DNA from: Bacteroidota bacterium
Lineage (GTDB): Bacteria > Bacteroidota > Bacteroidia > Cytophagales > Cyclobacteriaceae
Direction of reading: 5' to 3'
Length of the DNA: 18,804 nt
NCBI GenBank assembly: GCA_023431285.1
Contig: JAEYXN010000225.1
Span: 1 to 18,804, forward strand
Shown here: positions 8,801 to 14,907 of the stretch, in pieces
Layout: every line of letters starts with the position of its first letter
How positions within the stretch are numbered: position 1 is the stretch's first letter
Notes under the pieces: model-generated
What the model was told of the DNA's origin: nothing
The model's database searches: none
What the model saw: only the letters and a program-made list of their open reading frames with translations
Made by a program: the position numbers and the translations under genes

Positions 8801-9185
8801 TTATCGCTTCGGGATATGTGACGATGATTTCTTTTTGCTTTTTTCCGGAAAGACGATTGAGTACCTCAGCGCGCATCAGGATGTTGGCGTTCTCAGTCTC
8901 GTCATACTCATAAGGGCGTTTGTATGACATCGGAAATAAAAGAATTTCTTTTCCCAGGAGATTTTGTAGATCACTCTGAAGATACGCTGCTTCCTCACGA
9001 TCCTGGCAGACAACGAGATGATCGGTTGAACCGCTTTTGAAAGCGGCAGCGATAACTACCGCATCCAGGCTTCCAGCCAGATTTTTGATCCGGATATTCT
9101 TAGGTCCGGCCGCACTTATTCCCGCGGCCACGGTCTTGATAAAACCATCCGCTATGTAGATACTTAGAAAATCACTCGCCCTCAC
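5811..9185 (-). CDS. mfd: Transcription-repair coupling factor Mfd
   Basis: Mfd removes RNA polymerase stalled at lesions and recruits nucleotide excision repair through UvrA. The frame is open from a TTG at 9206 (1,131 codons); I place the start at the GTG at 9185 (1,124 residues) because a perfect -7 promoter box overlaps the TTG. In the 1,131 numbering: UvrB-like N-terminal domains (about 1-400); CarD-like RNA polymerase interaction domain (about 440-510, starting PGDFVTHIDYGIGKF); Walker A GDVGFGKT (592-599); DEEQ box (693-696); TATPIPRTL (719-727); motif V-like IIESGLDIPNANT (834-846); motif VI QMRGRVGR (862-869); and the translocation/D7 part with DLDIRGAGNLLG. Length is usual for Bacteroidota Mfd. 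The gene stands alone and its end overlaps the 5593-5862 gene antisense. Confidence 0.97.
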   Translation of the reverse strand: MRASDFLSIYIADGFIKTVAAGISAAGPKNIRIKNLAGSLDAVVIAAAFKSGSTDHLVVCQDREEAAYLQSDLQNLLGKEILLFPMSYKRPYEYDETENANILMRAEVLNRLSGKKQKEIIVTYPEAITEKVITKRSLASNTFSIKLGLKLDMAFLEEFLHNYDFEKTDFVYEAGQFAIRGGIIDVYSFAYELPYRIELFGDEVDSIRTFEPGSQLSVETLEQVNIIPNIQTKLTKEERQSLLDFISNDTRLWFRDVQLTSDVVEKTFEKVTASYDKILKGTGTQVASSPEKLFTSPEEFSHQTESFTRIEFGSRSVLLSPENFNFESSAQPSFNKNFDLLSTNLYEHQTRGMNNFIAADMPRQLERLKGIFDEINVNLKFQPLEFPLRAGFVDHQMKIVCYTDHQIFERFHRYRAKEKFTKSKALTLRELQTLQPGDFVTHIDYGIGKFAGLEKRDVNGHEQEAIRLVFRDDDLLYVSIHSLHKISKYSGKEGAPPVISKLGSQEWETKKSKVRKRVKDIAKELIELYAKRKTAPGFAYAKDGFLQAELESSFLYEDTPDQAKATEDVKRDMEQPHPMDRLVCGDVGFGKTEVAIRAAFKAATEGKQVAVLVPTTILAMQHFRTFSERLGDLPVTIDYVSRFKSDKEIKEILKEVKEGKINILVGTHRIVSKDVEFKDLGLLVIDEEQKFGVKVKDRLKELKVNVDVLTLTATPIPRTLHFSLMGARDLSIIATPPTNRQPVTTELHTFNEEIVRDAVSFELRRGGQVFFVHNRVSDIEQIANVIYRLVPDCRIGIAHGQMDGNKLEKVMVKFIDGEYDVLVSTNIIESGLDIPNANTIMINQAHMFGLSDLHQMRGRVGRSNKKAFCYLLTPPASVLTSDSRKRLAALEEFSELGDGFKVAMRDLDIRGAGNLLGAEQTGFITDLGFDTYHKILDDAIQELKETDFAELFAPELAKKAALIVQDCVIETDLEILIPETYVNSVTERLQLYSRLDNIKDEESLSRFAEEIRDRFGPIPPSVNELINSVRLRWLGERLGFEKLVLKNEKLRAYFVSNKDSYFSSPVFGSVLAFVQKHPRNCKMKDSQGKAMLLIDSIPTVDAAIDLLTQMAGPTVKSSSEILSR

Positions 9186-9203
9186 TTTCCGAATAAAAGG
9201 ATG

Positions 9204-9211
9204 CAAATATA
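9204..9211 (-). promoter_or_regulatory. Candidate -7 box of the mfd promoter
   Basis: The complement of 9204-9211 is TATATTTG, a perfect match to the Bacteroidota -7 element TAnnTTTG, in the 84-nt gap between mfd and the divergent 9270 gene. No convincing -33 TTTG is found 19-21 nt upstream. If used, transcription starts near 9197, giving a leader of about 12 nt before the GTG at 9185 and ruling out the in-frame TTG at 9206. Confidence 0.45.
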
Positions 9212-9269
9212 AAACTTTGGGCCGTACCGGGAATGATGCCCGTTTAACTTCAAATGCCTAGGTTTACGC

Positions 9270-9458
9270 ATGGGATTCGCAAGCCAGTTATTTTTATATA
9301 CAGCTATTGCTTCAACAGTATTTTTGGCAATAGGTTTGTATAAGCCCTGGATCATGTTGTGGTGGGAAGATGTACAAAACCGCAGAAAGGTGATCAGGCT
9401 TTATGGTACGATTTCGCTACTGGCGATCACTGCATTTATCATTACAAAAATCTTATGA
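9270..9458 (+). CDS. Small two-helix membrane protein of unknown function
   Basis: A 62-residue protein starting at an ATG. Two hydrophobic segments (about residues 5-23 and 45-61) flank a conserved-looking, aromatic and basic loop, KPWIMLWWEDVQNRRKVIRLYG, so it is a helical hairpin in the inner membrane. I do not recognise a named family. Its TGA stop overlaps the ATG of the next gene as ATGA (9455-9458), so the two are translated in a coupled manner and probably act together. A TAGGTTTA string at 9259-9266 resembles a -7 box but would place the transcription start at the ATG itself. The upstream gap to mfd is only 84 nt. Confidence 0.75.
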   Translation: MGFASQLFLYTAIASTVFLAIGLYKPWIMLWWEDVQNRRKVIRLYGTISLLAITAFIITKIL

Positions 9459-9931
9459 AAAACTCTTACGTACTTGCTTTCTTAGCTCTCGCATTGATTG
9501 TCGTTAGTTCTGGCGCATCGATCAAACCACCGCTGCAGGCTGGACTTCCGGCGCTTGAGATTCAATTTGATGACGGTACGAAGGTTTCGGCAAAGAAGCT
9601 TCCCGGTAAGGTAGCGTTGATTCTATTTTTTCCAGATTGTGACCATTGCCAGCGGGAAGCAGCGCAGATCCAGAAGAACATTGCCGGATTTAAGGACTAC
9701 ACGTTATACTTCATTTCCTCAGCATCTTTCGAGGACATCAATCATTTTGCAACCACCTACCAACTCGCGAATTACAAGAACGTGGTATTTGCTCGTGCCG
9801 AGACCCGCAATGTTATTGAAGCTTTCGGACCGATTGAAACGCCGTCACTGTTCCTTTATGATAAGAACGGAAAGCTGATACAAAGCTTTTCGGGAGAGGT
9901 TGCTGTCGAAGTGATCCTTAAATACATCTGA
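9455..9931 (+). CDS. Exported thioredoxin-like (redoxin/TlpA-type) protein
   Basis: The ATG at 9455, overlapping the preceding stop as ATGA, gives 158 residues; a longer frame from 9359 runs inside the upstream gene and is rejected. Residues 1-22 form a signal peptide-like segment (MKNSYVLAFLALALIVVSSG), so the protein acts in the periplasm, either cleaved or anchored. The thioredoxin fold is shown by the strand-motif LILFFPDCDHC, with the redox pair Cys62-Asp-His-Cys65, and the cis-proline at Thr129-Pro130 before a beta strand (SLFLYDKNGKLIQSFSG). An AhpC/TSA- or TlpA-type disulfide reductase is the best description; the partner is unknown. It meets the convergent methyltransferase gene with a 3-nt gap. 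Confidence 0.85.
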   Translation: MKNSYVLAFLALALIVVSSGASIKPPLQAGLPALEIQFDDGTKVSAKKLPGKVALILFFPDCDHCQREAAQIQKNIAGFKDYTLYFISSASFEDINHFATTYQLANYKNVVFARAETRNVIEAFGPIETPSLFLYDKNGKLIQSFSGEVAVEVILKYI

Positions 9932-9934
9932 TCA

Positions 9935-11146
9935 TCAACGCAACCGATCAGCGATAATAACGATCTTTCGGCTCATAGCGGTCGTCGCGATCAGATATCC
10001 GTCTCCACCCTCGTCTATCTTCAGCTTCTTTTTCAATGAGGCAACATCAGTCGGGAAATTTCTGACGATGAGGTTTGCTCTTCCCGATGGTAGTTCAGCC
10101 CGGACCAACTTTGCATCGGCCGGGATAACCGCTTTAACCTTGAAAACCCTGCCGGGAAATCCTTCGACGTCCTGTGTAGAGGTATAGATATGTGAATGGG
10201 TGTCAAGCTTTTCTATTCCGAACCGGTTCCCGGCCAGTTTGAATGCGCCGGATTTCATAATGGCGGCATTCGGTTCAAATAAGAATTGCTTTGGCTGTGC
10301 GAAAGAGGGAACTGCTGAAAGTTCGTCCTGCTGGAGAAAATCAAACTTTTCCTCTGCCAGCGTACCAATATTTAGCGCTGTTATAAGTGGAGGATCGCTG
10401 GATTCATCAGTCCGCGAGGACAGAAAGAGAAGTTCCTTGCAATCATTCTGAACAGCAACAACCATCGCCTTCGTGACATTCTTGACAGCCCTCAATCCAA
10501 GCGAAAGATCCAATAACGGTGCAGCTTTGATAAGCATGAAGCCAGATCGGGAAAGAATTGCATCCTGAAGGGCGACTACATCCGGAGTAGAACTTGCTAA
10601 TGTTATGACCTTTTTTCCAGGGGCAGGGCGACGCGAGGGATCGATGTACATCACGTCAAAACGCTCAGAGGTTCTTTGTAGAAACTCCTCTGCCGTGGAA
10701 TGAACATACTCAATATTAGTTACACCGAGAATGTGGTGATTATGCCGGGCAACTTCCAAAAGATTCAGGTCCTTTTCGACATAGATCACCCGAGTGAACC
10801 GTCTTGCGAAGTGGAACGAATCCACTCCGAATCCACCGGTGAGATCTACGAGAGTTCCTGATTTCGAGACGACTTCCGACAGCAACCTCACTTTAATTGC
10901 TGCGGTCTTAGCGGACGAACATTGCTCAAGATTTTCGGTCGGCGGATAAATGATACCCTTTGTTCGAAAATATTCGGGCAGCCTTTCTTTGATCTTTGTC
11001 CGGGCCTGCATTTGACTTACGACCGTCCGAATAGGAACACTTTCGACAACGCCGCCGCCTAAAATCATTCGTTGCAAGTCTGCGGCCTCGTTATTGAAAA
11101 TGAAGTCTTGAACGGTAGGGCTCGTAAGATGCTGTATACTTTGCAC
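9935..11146 (-). CDS. SAM-dependent methyltransferase with C-terminal THUMP-like domain
   Basis: A 403-residue protein starting from a GTG at 11144-11146; no ATG occurs before residue 27, which lies inside the fold. The Rossmann methyltransferase core shows motif I VDLTGGFGVDSF (100-111), an acidic residue ending strand 2 (VEKD, about 123-126) and motif IV-like YIDPSRR (167-173). The C-terminus (about 330-403, with RANLIVRNFPTDVASLKKKL) resembles the THUMP-like domain of the Bacteroidota family represented by Porphyromonas PG_1098. THUMP-type domains bind RNA, so an RNA base is the likely target, but which RNA is unknown. It follows the LAB_N gene on the same strand after about 47 nt and may share its transcript. 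No terminator separates it from the convergent thioredoxin-like gene. Confidence 0.88.
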   Translation of the reverse strand: MQSIQHLTSPTVQDFIFNNEAADLQRMILGGGVVESVPIRTVVSQMQARTKIKERLPEYFRTKGIIYPPTENLEQCSSAKTAAIKVRLLSEVVSKSGTLVDLTGGFGVDSFHFARRFTRVIYVEKDLNLLEVARHNHHILGVTNIEYVHSTAEEFLQRTSERFDVMYIDPSRRPAPGKKVITLASSTPDVVALQDAILSRSGFMLIKAAPLLDLSLGLRAVKNVTKAMVVAVQNDCKELLFLSSRTDESSDPPLITALNIGTLAEEKFDFLQQDELSAVPSFAQPKQFLFEPNAAIMKSGAFKLAGNRFGIEKLDTHSHIYTSTQDVEGFPGRVFKVKAVIPADAKLVRAELPSGRANLIVRNFPTDVASLKKKLKIDEGGDGYLIATTAMSRKIVIIADRLR

Positions 11147-11193
11147 AAAGAAGTTCTGATTGGATGATTATATAAAATAACTGACGTGCATTA

Positions 11194-11865
11194 TTACACA
11201 TTCTCTGGTTTCTTTGAGGATCGAGAAGCTAGTATCATATTTCTGATATAAACAACTATTCCAAGGCCTTGCGATACAAGGAGCACCGGCTCGATCTCAT
11301 AAATGGGGTGGAACAAAGCATATACGATGACCAGGACAGAAGCCCACGTACTGATAAACCAGAATCCGAAGGGGAGAACGGAGGTTTTCTGCTTTTCAGA
11401 GACGAACCATTGATAGACAAATCTTAAGTTCAAAGCAAGTTGTCCAATTCCCCCAATGATCATAATCGGATCAGTAAAATAGGTGAAGAGGTCATTTCTG
11501 GAACGCGCCAGAGAATCTCCTAATAGACCAATTGTTACTAACGGTAATATGAGAATTCCTATTCGGGCGCTGAGGGGGATTTGAATCCACGCATTCTTAA
11601 GCTGAAGATTCCGCACATATATATAGAAGCTCAGGAATTGACCGAAGATGATAATCGGATCCTCACGGAGGAGCCCGTAAATCAGGAACAGGAAGGATCC
11701 GCCAAGACTAAGATACCAGTAGACTGTTGGAGACACGACGAACCCCTTTTTCTCCGATAACCACCACTGCAGGATCAGGCGGCATCCGAACAGGCCCTGT
11801 CCAGCAAATCCAAGCACGTATATTTGTAAGTTTTCCAGAACTGCAAAATTAGAATATATAAACAA
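11194..11865 (-). CDS. Membrane protein with two lipid-A-disaccharide synthase N-terminal-like (LAB_N) repeats
   Basis: About 223 residues, almost entirely membrane-embedded, with six predicted helices as two homologous halves of three. Each half carries the same pattern: GQGLFGCRLILQWWLSEKK near residues 22-40 and GQLALNLRFVYQWFVSEKQ near 141-159, ending in FYIYVRN and VVYIRN. This is the LAB_N domain (PF07578), found fused to LpxB or alone and related to PQ-loop/SWEET-like proteins. A role in lipid or polysaccharide handling is inference. The start is uncertain: no ATG exists, and TTG at 11922, TTG at 11865 and GTG at 11817 are in frame. I used 11865, which limits overlap with the divergent flavoprotein gene; homologues I recall begin just before the first helix, which would favour a start nearer 11838-11817. 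Confidence 0.8.
   Translation of the reverse strand: MFIYSNFAVLENLQIYVLGFAGQGLFGCRLILQWWLSEKKGFVVSPTVYWYLSLGGSFLFLIYGLLREDPIIIFGQFLSFYIYVRNLQLKNAWIQIPLSARIGILILPLVTIGLLGDSLARSRNDLFTYFTDPIMIIGGIGQLALNLRFVYQWFVSEKQKTSVLPFGFWFISTWASVLVIVYALFHPIYEIEPVLLVSQGLGIVVYIRNMILASRSSKKPENV
11819..11851. promoter_or_regulatory. Opposed candidate -7 boxes for the LAB_N and flavoprotein genes
   Basis: Plus strand 11819-11826 is TATATTTG and the complement of 11844-11851 is TAATTTTG; both match TAnnTTTG exactly. The plus box would start transcription near 11832, about 42 nt before the flavoprotein GTG. The minus box would start near 11838, inside the 5' part of the LAB_N frame, which would fit a downstream start such as the GTG at 11817. 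Neither has a clear TTTG at the proper -33 distance, so usage is unproven. Confidence 0.35.
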
Positions 11866-11873
11866 AGGAAACG

Positions 11874-13154
11874 GTGGTGGAGATAGTTCAGTCTGCGGGT
11901 TTAGCGGCTCCAAAGTTGACAAGTGAGAACTTTGCCGATGTCATTGTCATTGGAGGTGGAGCGTCTGGATTTTTTGGTGCCATTACTTCCAAGGAGAGAA
12001 AACCAGAACAAAGTGTTCTCATTCTGGAAAAATCCACGAGGTTACTTTCCAAAGTAAAGGTCTCCGGAGGTGGAAGGTGTAACGTTACCCATAATTGCTT
12101 TAATCCGTTCAGATTGGCAGCTCATTATCCGCGGGGCGAAAGGGCGTTGAAAGAACTCTTCAAGCGCTTCCAGGCCTCCGATATGGTGGAATGGCTTAAT
12201 ATTCGGGGTGTTGAATTAAAATCTGAAGATGACGGAAGGATGTTTCCAATAACTGATGATTCGCAGACCATCATCGACACCTTTATCAGAAGCGCTCAAA
12301 CGCTTGGCGTTCGCATTCGTCTGAATACTGAAGTTGTTTCCATTCATACGGAGAACGGACTTTTCAGGATAGCGTGTAGGGGTGGCGATGTGCTTTGGTG
12401 TCGTAGAGTGCTGGTATGCGCCGGGGGAAGTCCGAAGATAGATGCGTACAATTATTTACGGCATGCGGGTCATAATGTGATAAGTCCGATTCCATCACTG
12501 TTTACCTTAAATGATCCTTCAAAAGAATTCTCAGACCTGATGGGAGTTTCAGTGGGTTCGGGTGAGATCAGAATCACGGGAACCAATTATAGCCAGCGAG
12601 GACCGTTGCTGATTACGCATTGGGGTTTGAGTGGCCCGGCAGTTATCAAGCTTTCCGCCTGGGCAGCCTCTTATCTGCACCAAGAGAATTATTCAGTCGA
12701 CGTGTTGGTTAACTGGACAGACTTGACGAAGGAGGATGACGTGAAGAAAGAACTTCACAGCGCGAAATTGAATCGGCCGAAACAGCGAGTGCTGAAATCC
12801 TGCCCGTTTCAGCTACCGGGACGGTTATGGGAAAAATTATGTTCACGCGCTGGTGTCGAGGAGGATAGGATCTGGGGTGAATTGCCCGGCAAGTTGCAGA
12901 ACAGATTATTGGAGAATCTCTTCAGATGTAAATTTTCCATCAAGGGTAAAACCACCTTCAAAGAAGAATTCGTGACTTGCGGAGGCGTTGATCTGAAGGA
13001 GGTTGATCTTCAAACAATGCAAAGCAAAATCGTTCCCGGACTATACTTTGCTGGAGAGGTGCTAAATATTGATGGCGAGACCGGAGGATTTAATTTCCAG
13101 GCAGCGTGGACTACAGCCTTCGTTGCAGGCAATGCGATCGCAGAGGCTCTATGA
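11874..13154 (+). CDS. BaiN/HI0933 (YhiN)-family FAD-dependent oxidoreductase
   Basis: A 426-residue flavoprotein. The start is a GTG (a second GTG follows directly) with AAAGGAAA about 6 nt upstream; a TTG at 11916 would remove 14 residues. The FAD-binding Rossmann motif GGGASG is at 27-32, with the ribose-binding Glu52 in LILEKS, followed by the family signature SGGGRCNVTH (64-73). Near the C-terminus, GLYFAGEVLNIDGETGGFNFQ closes the FAD site, as in HI0933/YhiN proteins. The name BaiN comes from a gut bile-acid gene of this family and should not be read as function; the substrate is unknown. The gene is monocistronic unless the 37-codon frame overlapping its stop is expressed. Confidence 0.93.
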   Translation: MVEIVQSAGLAAPKLTSENFADVIVIGGGASGFFGAITSKERKPEQSVLILEKSTRLLSKVKVSGGGRCNVTHNCFNPFRLAAHYPRGERALKELFKRFQASDMVEWLNIRGVELKSEDDGRMFPITDDSQTIIDTFIRSAQTLGVRIRLNTEVVSIHTENGLFRIACRGGDVLWCRRVLVCAGGSPKIDAYNYLRHAGHNVISPIPSLFTLNDPSKEFSDLMGVSVGSGEIRITGTNYSQRGPLLITHWGLSGPAVIKLSAWAASYLHQENYSVDVLVNWTDLTKEDDVKKELHSAKLNRPKQRVLKSCPFQLPGRLWEKLCSRAGVEEDRIWGELPGKLQNRLLENLFRCKFSIKGKTTFKEEFVTCGGVDLKEVDLQTMQSKIVPGLYFAGEVLNIDGETGGFNFQAAWTTAFVAGNAIAEAL

Positions 13155-13365
13155 TCATTCCACAAATAATTTCTAATGCATTTTCAACGTTGATCGCCGA
13201 GAGTGTGTGCAATGTTACACGTGTTATAGCTGAAAAAGCACAATCGGGCCATCTGGAGCGATAAACGATTGTGCATATTCGGCGATTGAAGTCGTCATGT
13301 TCAAAGTCGTTTCCCGCGTTGGGCTTCTGACCCACCCATGTTGAAAAGGAGTAAGGCTTCATGTA
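13155..13365. other. Structured 211-nt gap between convergent genes, with nested inverted repeats
   Basis: No convincing gene lies here. Two nested inverted repeats are visible: outer ATCGCCGA (13193-13200) with TCGGCGAT (13279-13286), and inner GCACAATCG (13238-13246) with CGATTGTGC (13266-13274); the palindrome ACACGTGT lies between them on the left arm. Two weak frames cross it: a plus 37-codon frame, 13151-13264, starting as ATGA over the flavoprotein stop, and a minus 83-codon frame, 13362-13111, starting just after the DUF6249-like stop and running 44 nt into the flavoprotein gene. Neither resembles a known protein. No T-tract follows the stems, so simple intrinsic terminators are unlikely. 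Confidence 0.45.
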
Positions 13366-13713
13366 TTAGCGAGTCTCTTTCTTTACGATGAAGTAGTAAA
13401 CGAGAAAGCCGATTGAAACGCATACGGCGAAGATTCCATAAGGCAGCGGACGCTCAGGATCAACATTAGTGGCATCGATAATGATGAAAGAGATCCCTGC
13501 GGAGAGAATGACTAATCCCCATTTGAGTGCTGCGTACTTGTTTTCTTCCTTGTATTGCTTGAAGAGGGACTGGCTTTCGTCCGTTACGTATCCTTTCTCA
13601 ATCATTTTCTTTTTCAGAATATAATCGGTAACAACCTTGGTGAAATAATACAGCGTTGCCCCAAAGCTTCCGAACAGTGCAACAGGTAGTAGGACGTCAA
13701 AAATGCGATGCAT
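13366..13713 (-). CDS. Small membrane protein, DUF6249-like
   Basis: A 115-residue protein from the ATG at 13711-13713; a TTG 15 codons upstream (13758) is open but would add a basic tail unlike the family. Hydrophobic segments lie at about 3-26 (IFDVLLPVALFGSFGATLYY), 62-80 (WGLVILSAGISFIIIDA) and 91-110 (YGIFAVCVSIGFLVYYFIV). The cytoplasmic loop KKKMIEKGYVTDES, joining the first helix to the rest, is a recurrent pattern in the DUF6249 family, which is common in Bacteroidota next to ECF sigma factors. Here the sigma gene is divergent, 232 nt away, which supports a link to envelope regulation, though this is inference. Function is unknown. Confidence 0.75.
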   Translation of the reverse strand: MHRIFDVLLPVALFGSFGATLYYFTKVVTDYILKKKMIEKGYVTDESQSLFKQYKEENKYAALKWGLVILSAGISFIIIDATNVDPERPLPYGIFAVCVSIGFLVYYFIVKKETR

Positions 13714-13830
13714 ATAATTTTGTTTTAGTTTCTTGCTTTTGGGCCGTATGACACTCAACGGACAGAGCGTGTTGCAGATCGCGGGTAAATATTTTCAATA
13801 TTCGTTCATGTATCCCCGGGTTCGTAAAAG

Positions 13831-13860
13831 TCGGTCTCCTAATTAGGTGATAGCGACCGA
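13831..13860. promoter_or_regulatory. Palindromic element between the DUF6249-like gene and the sigma gene
   Basis: A perfect 10-bp palindrome, CCTAATTAGG (13838-13847), sits inside a second inverted repeat, TCGGTC (13831-13836) with GACCGA (13855-13860). It lies 86 nt before the sigma-factor ATG and 118 nt before the divergent gene's ATG, so it could serve as an operator for either. No T-tract follows, so it is not an intrinsic terminator. No good TAnnTTTG box was found in this 232-nt gap; that may mean the promoter is recognised by an ECF sigma factor. Confidence 0.35.
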
Positions 13861-13945
13861 TGTTGGTTTAATTCGTGAATAACTAGTGGAAAATTTCTTC
13901 AATTTTCTGCAACATCTTCGGATGGCTGACGGTCTAACAGCAGGA

Positions 13946-14494
13946 ATGATGGAAGACAGGGCACTCGTCTCGCAAATTTTAGGGGGAGATATGCAGGCAT
14001 TCAGAGTGCTCATCCGTCAAAATGAGCGCTTAGTTGCGCACATGGTAGGCAAGCTCATCAGCAACAGAGAAGAACACGAGGAAATTTGCCAGGATGTTTT
14101 CCTGAAAGTTTACACCAGGCTGTGCGATTTTAATTTTCAGTCGCGCCTGTCGACCTGGATCGCGACAATTGCCTATCGCCAGGCAATCAATTCTTTCCGA
14201 AAACAGCAGCCTATGATGGGTGAGCTTCCGGAAGGTGAAGAGGCGGGGAAGTTTTTGGTAAGTCATGATAATCCTGAGGAGACTGTTGAAGACGACGATC
14301 TGGATAACTACATTCATAAACTGATTGATCAACTGCCGCCGCAATACAGAATTGTGCTGACCCTTTATCATATCGAATGCATGAGTTATGAAGAGATAGG
14401 CGAAGTCACAGGAATGCCGGAAGGGACTGTTAAGAGTTATCTTTTCCGGGCGCGCACGCGATTGAAGGAAAAAGTTAAATCACTCTTAAAATGA
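13946..14494 (+). CDS. ECF-family RNA polymerase sigma factor
   Basis: A sigma-70 family factor with only regions 2 and 4. From the ATG at 13946 it has 182 residues; AGGA lies directly ahead, 4 nt before the adjacent second ATG (13949). Upstream in-frame starts (GTG 13886, ATG 13922) would add an atypical tail. Region 2 runs from RNEERLV-like QNERLVAHMVGKLI to the DNA-binding helix FQSRLSTWIATIAYRQAINS (about residues 25-85), with EEICQDVFLKVY as core-binding helix 2.2. After an acidic linker, region 4 holds the helix-turn-helix MSYEEIGEVTGMPEGTVKSY (about 146-165). It probably directs a stress or envelope regulon with the gene that follows after 6 nt. Autoregulation is common in such pairs but the -35/-10 sites could not be identified. 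Confidence 0.93.
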   Translation: MMEDRALVSQILGGDMQAFRVLIRQNERLVAHMVGKLISNREEHEEICQDVFLKVYTRLCDFNFQSRLSTWIATIAYRQAINSFRKQQPMMGELPEGEEAGKFLVSHDNPEETVEDDDLDNYIHKLIDQLPPQYRIVLTLYHIECMSYEEIGEVTGMPEGTVKSYLFRARTRLKEKVKSLLK

Positions 14495-14500
14495 CACTAT

Positions 14501-14890
14501 ATGAAACGCGAGGAGGAACGTCTGCAGGAGGAGATTGAATCGGGAAAGGCCGATGGAACATTGGACTCCCGCGCATACCAGATTGTGTTTGAAGCGTTGG
14601 GGAAGACTCATGCATCTGAGCTTCCACCAGGCTTTGCGGATAAGGTTGTCATGATGGTTGAAAAGGAGCAACGCGCATCCACGAGTATTCTTTGGGTCCT
14701 GGCTTCTCTCGCCGGGATACTTATGGTTTCGCTTTGCGCCGTTGCCATTGCCCTCACAGGCTTCAAACCTGACCTGGGCTTTCTTAAGTCGGCATCTTCC
14801 TTCAAGGGAATTTTGTTGTTCGGGGTCGCCTTCGTCCTTTGCCTCAACGCGATCGATAAGTTCGTGCTGAGGAAAAGGCCTTCCCTATAA
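14501..14890 (+). CDS. Two-helix membrane protein, probable anti-sigma factor or sigma partner
   Basis: A 129-residue protein whose ATG lies 6 nt after the sigma-factor stop, so the two are co-transcribed. Residues 1-58 are charged and helical (MKREEERLQEEIESGKADG, then PPGFADKVVMMVEKEQ) and would lie in the cytoplasm; hydrophobic segments follow at about 62-88 and 101-122, with a short basic tail (RKRPSL). A soluble N-terminal domain followed by membrane helices, encoded directly after an ECF sigma gene, is typical of membrane anti-sigma factors. The zinc-binding His-x3-Cys-x2-Cys motif of the ZAS group is absent, and I see no family match, so the role is inferred from position. It ends 17 nt before the convergent LD-carboxypeptidase gene, with no visible terminator. 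Confidence 0.8.
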   Translation: MKREEERLQEEIESGKADGTLDSRAYQIVFEALGKTHASELPPGFADKVVMMVEKEQRASTSILWVLASLAGILMVSLCAVAIALTGFKPDLGFLKSASSFKGILLFGVAFVLCLNAIDKFVLRKRPSL

Positions 14891-14907
14891 GCTGTTGACT
14901 TGTCTGC

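Noticed and set aside
9359..9454. Longer N-terminus for the thioredoxin-like protein
   Set aside because: The extension overlaps the membrane peptide gene out of frame, and would bury the signal peptide that begins at the ATG at 9455.
13111..13362. 83-codon minus-strand frame as a gene
   Set aside because: It begins right after the preceding stop, which is suggestive, but the product has no recognisable pattern and its end runs into the flavoprotein gene on the other strand. Kept only as a possibility in the gap entry.
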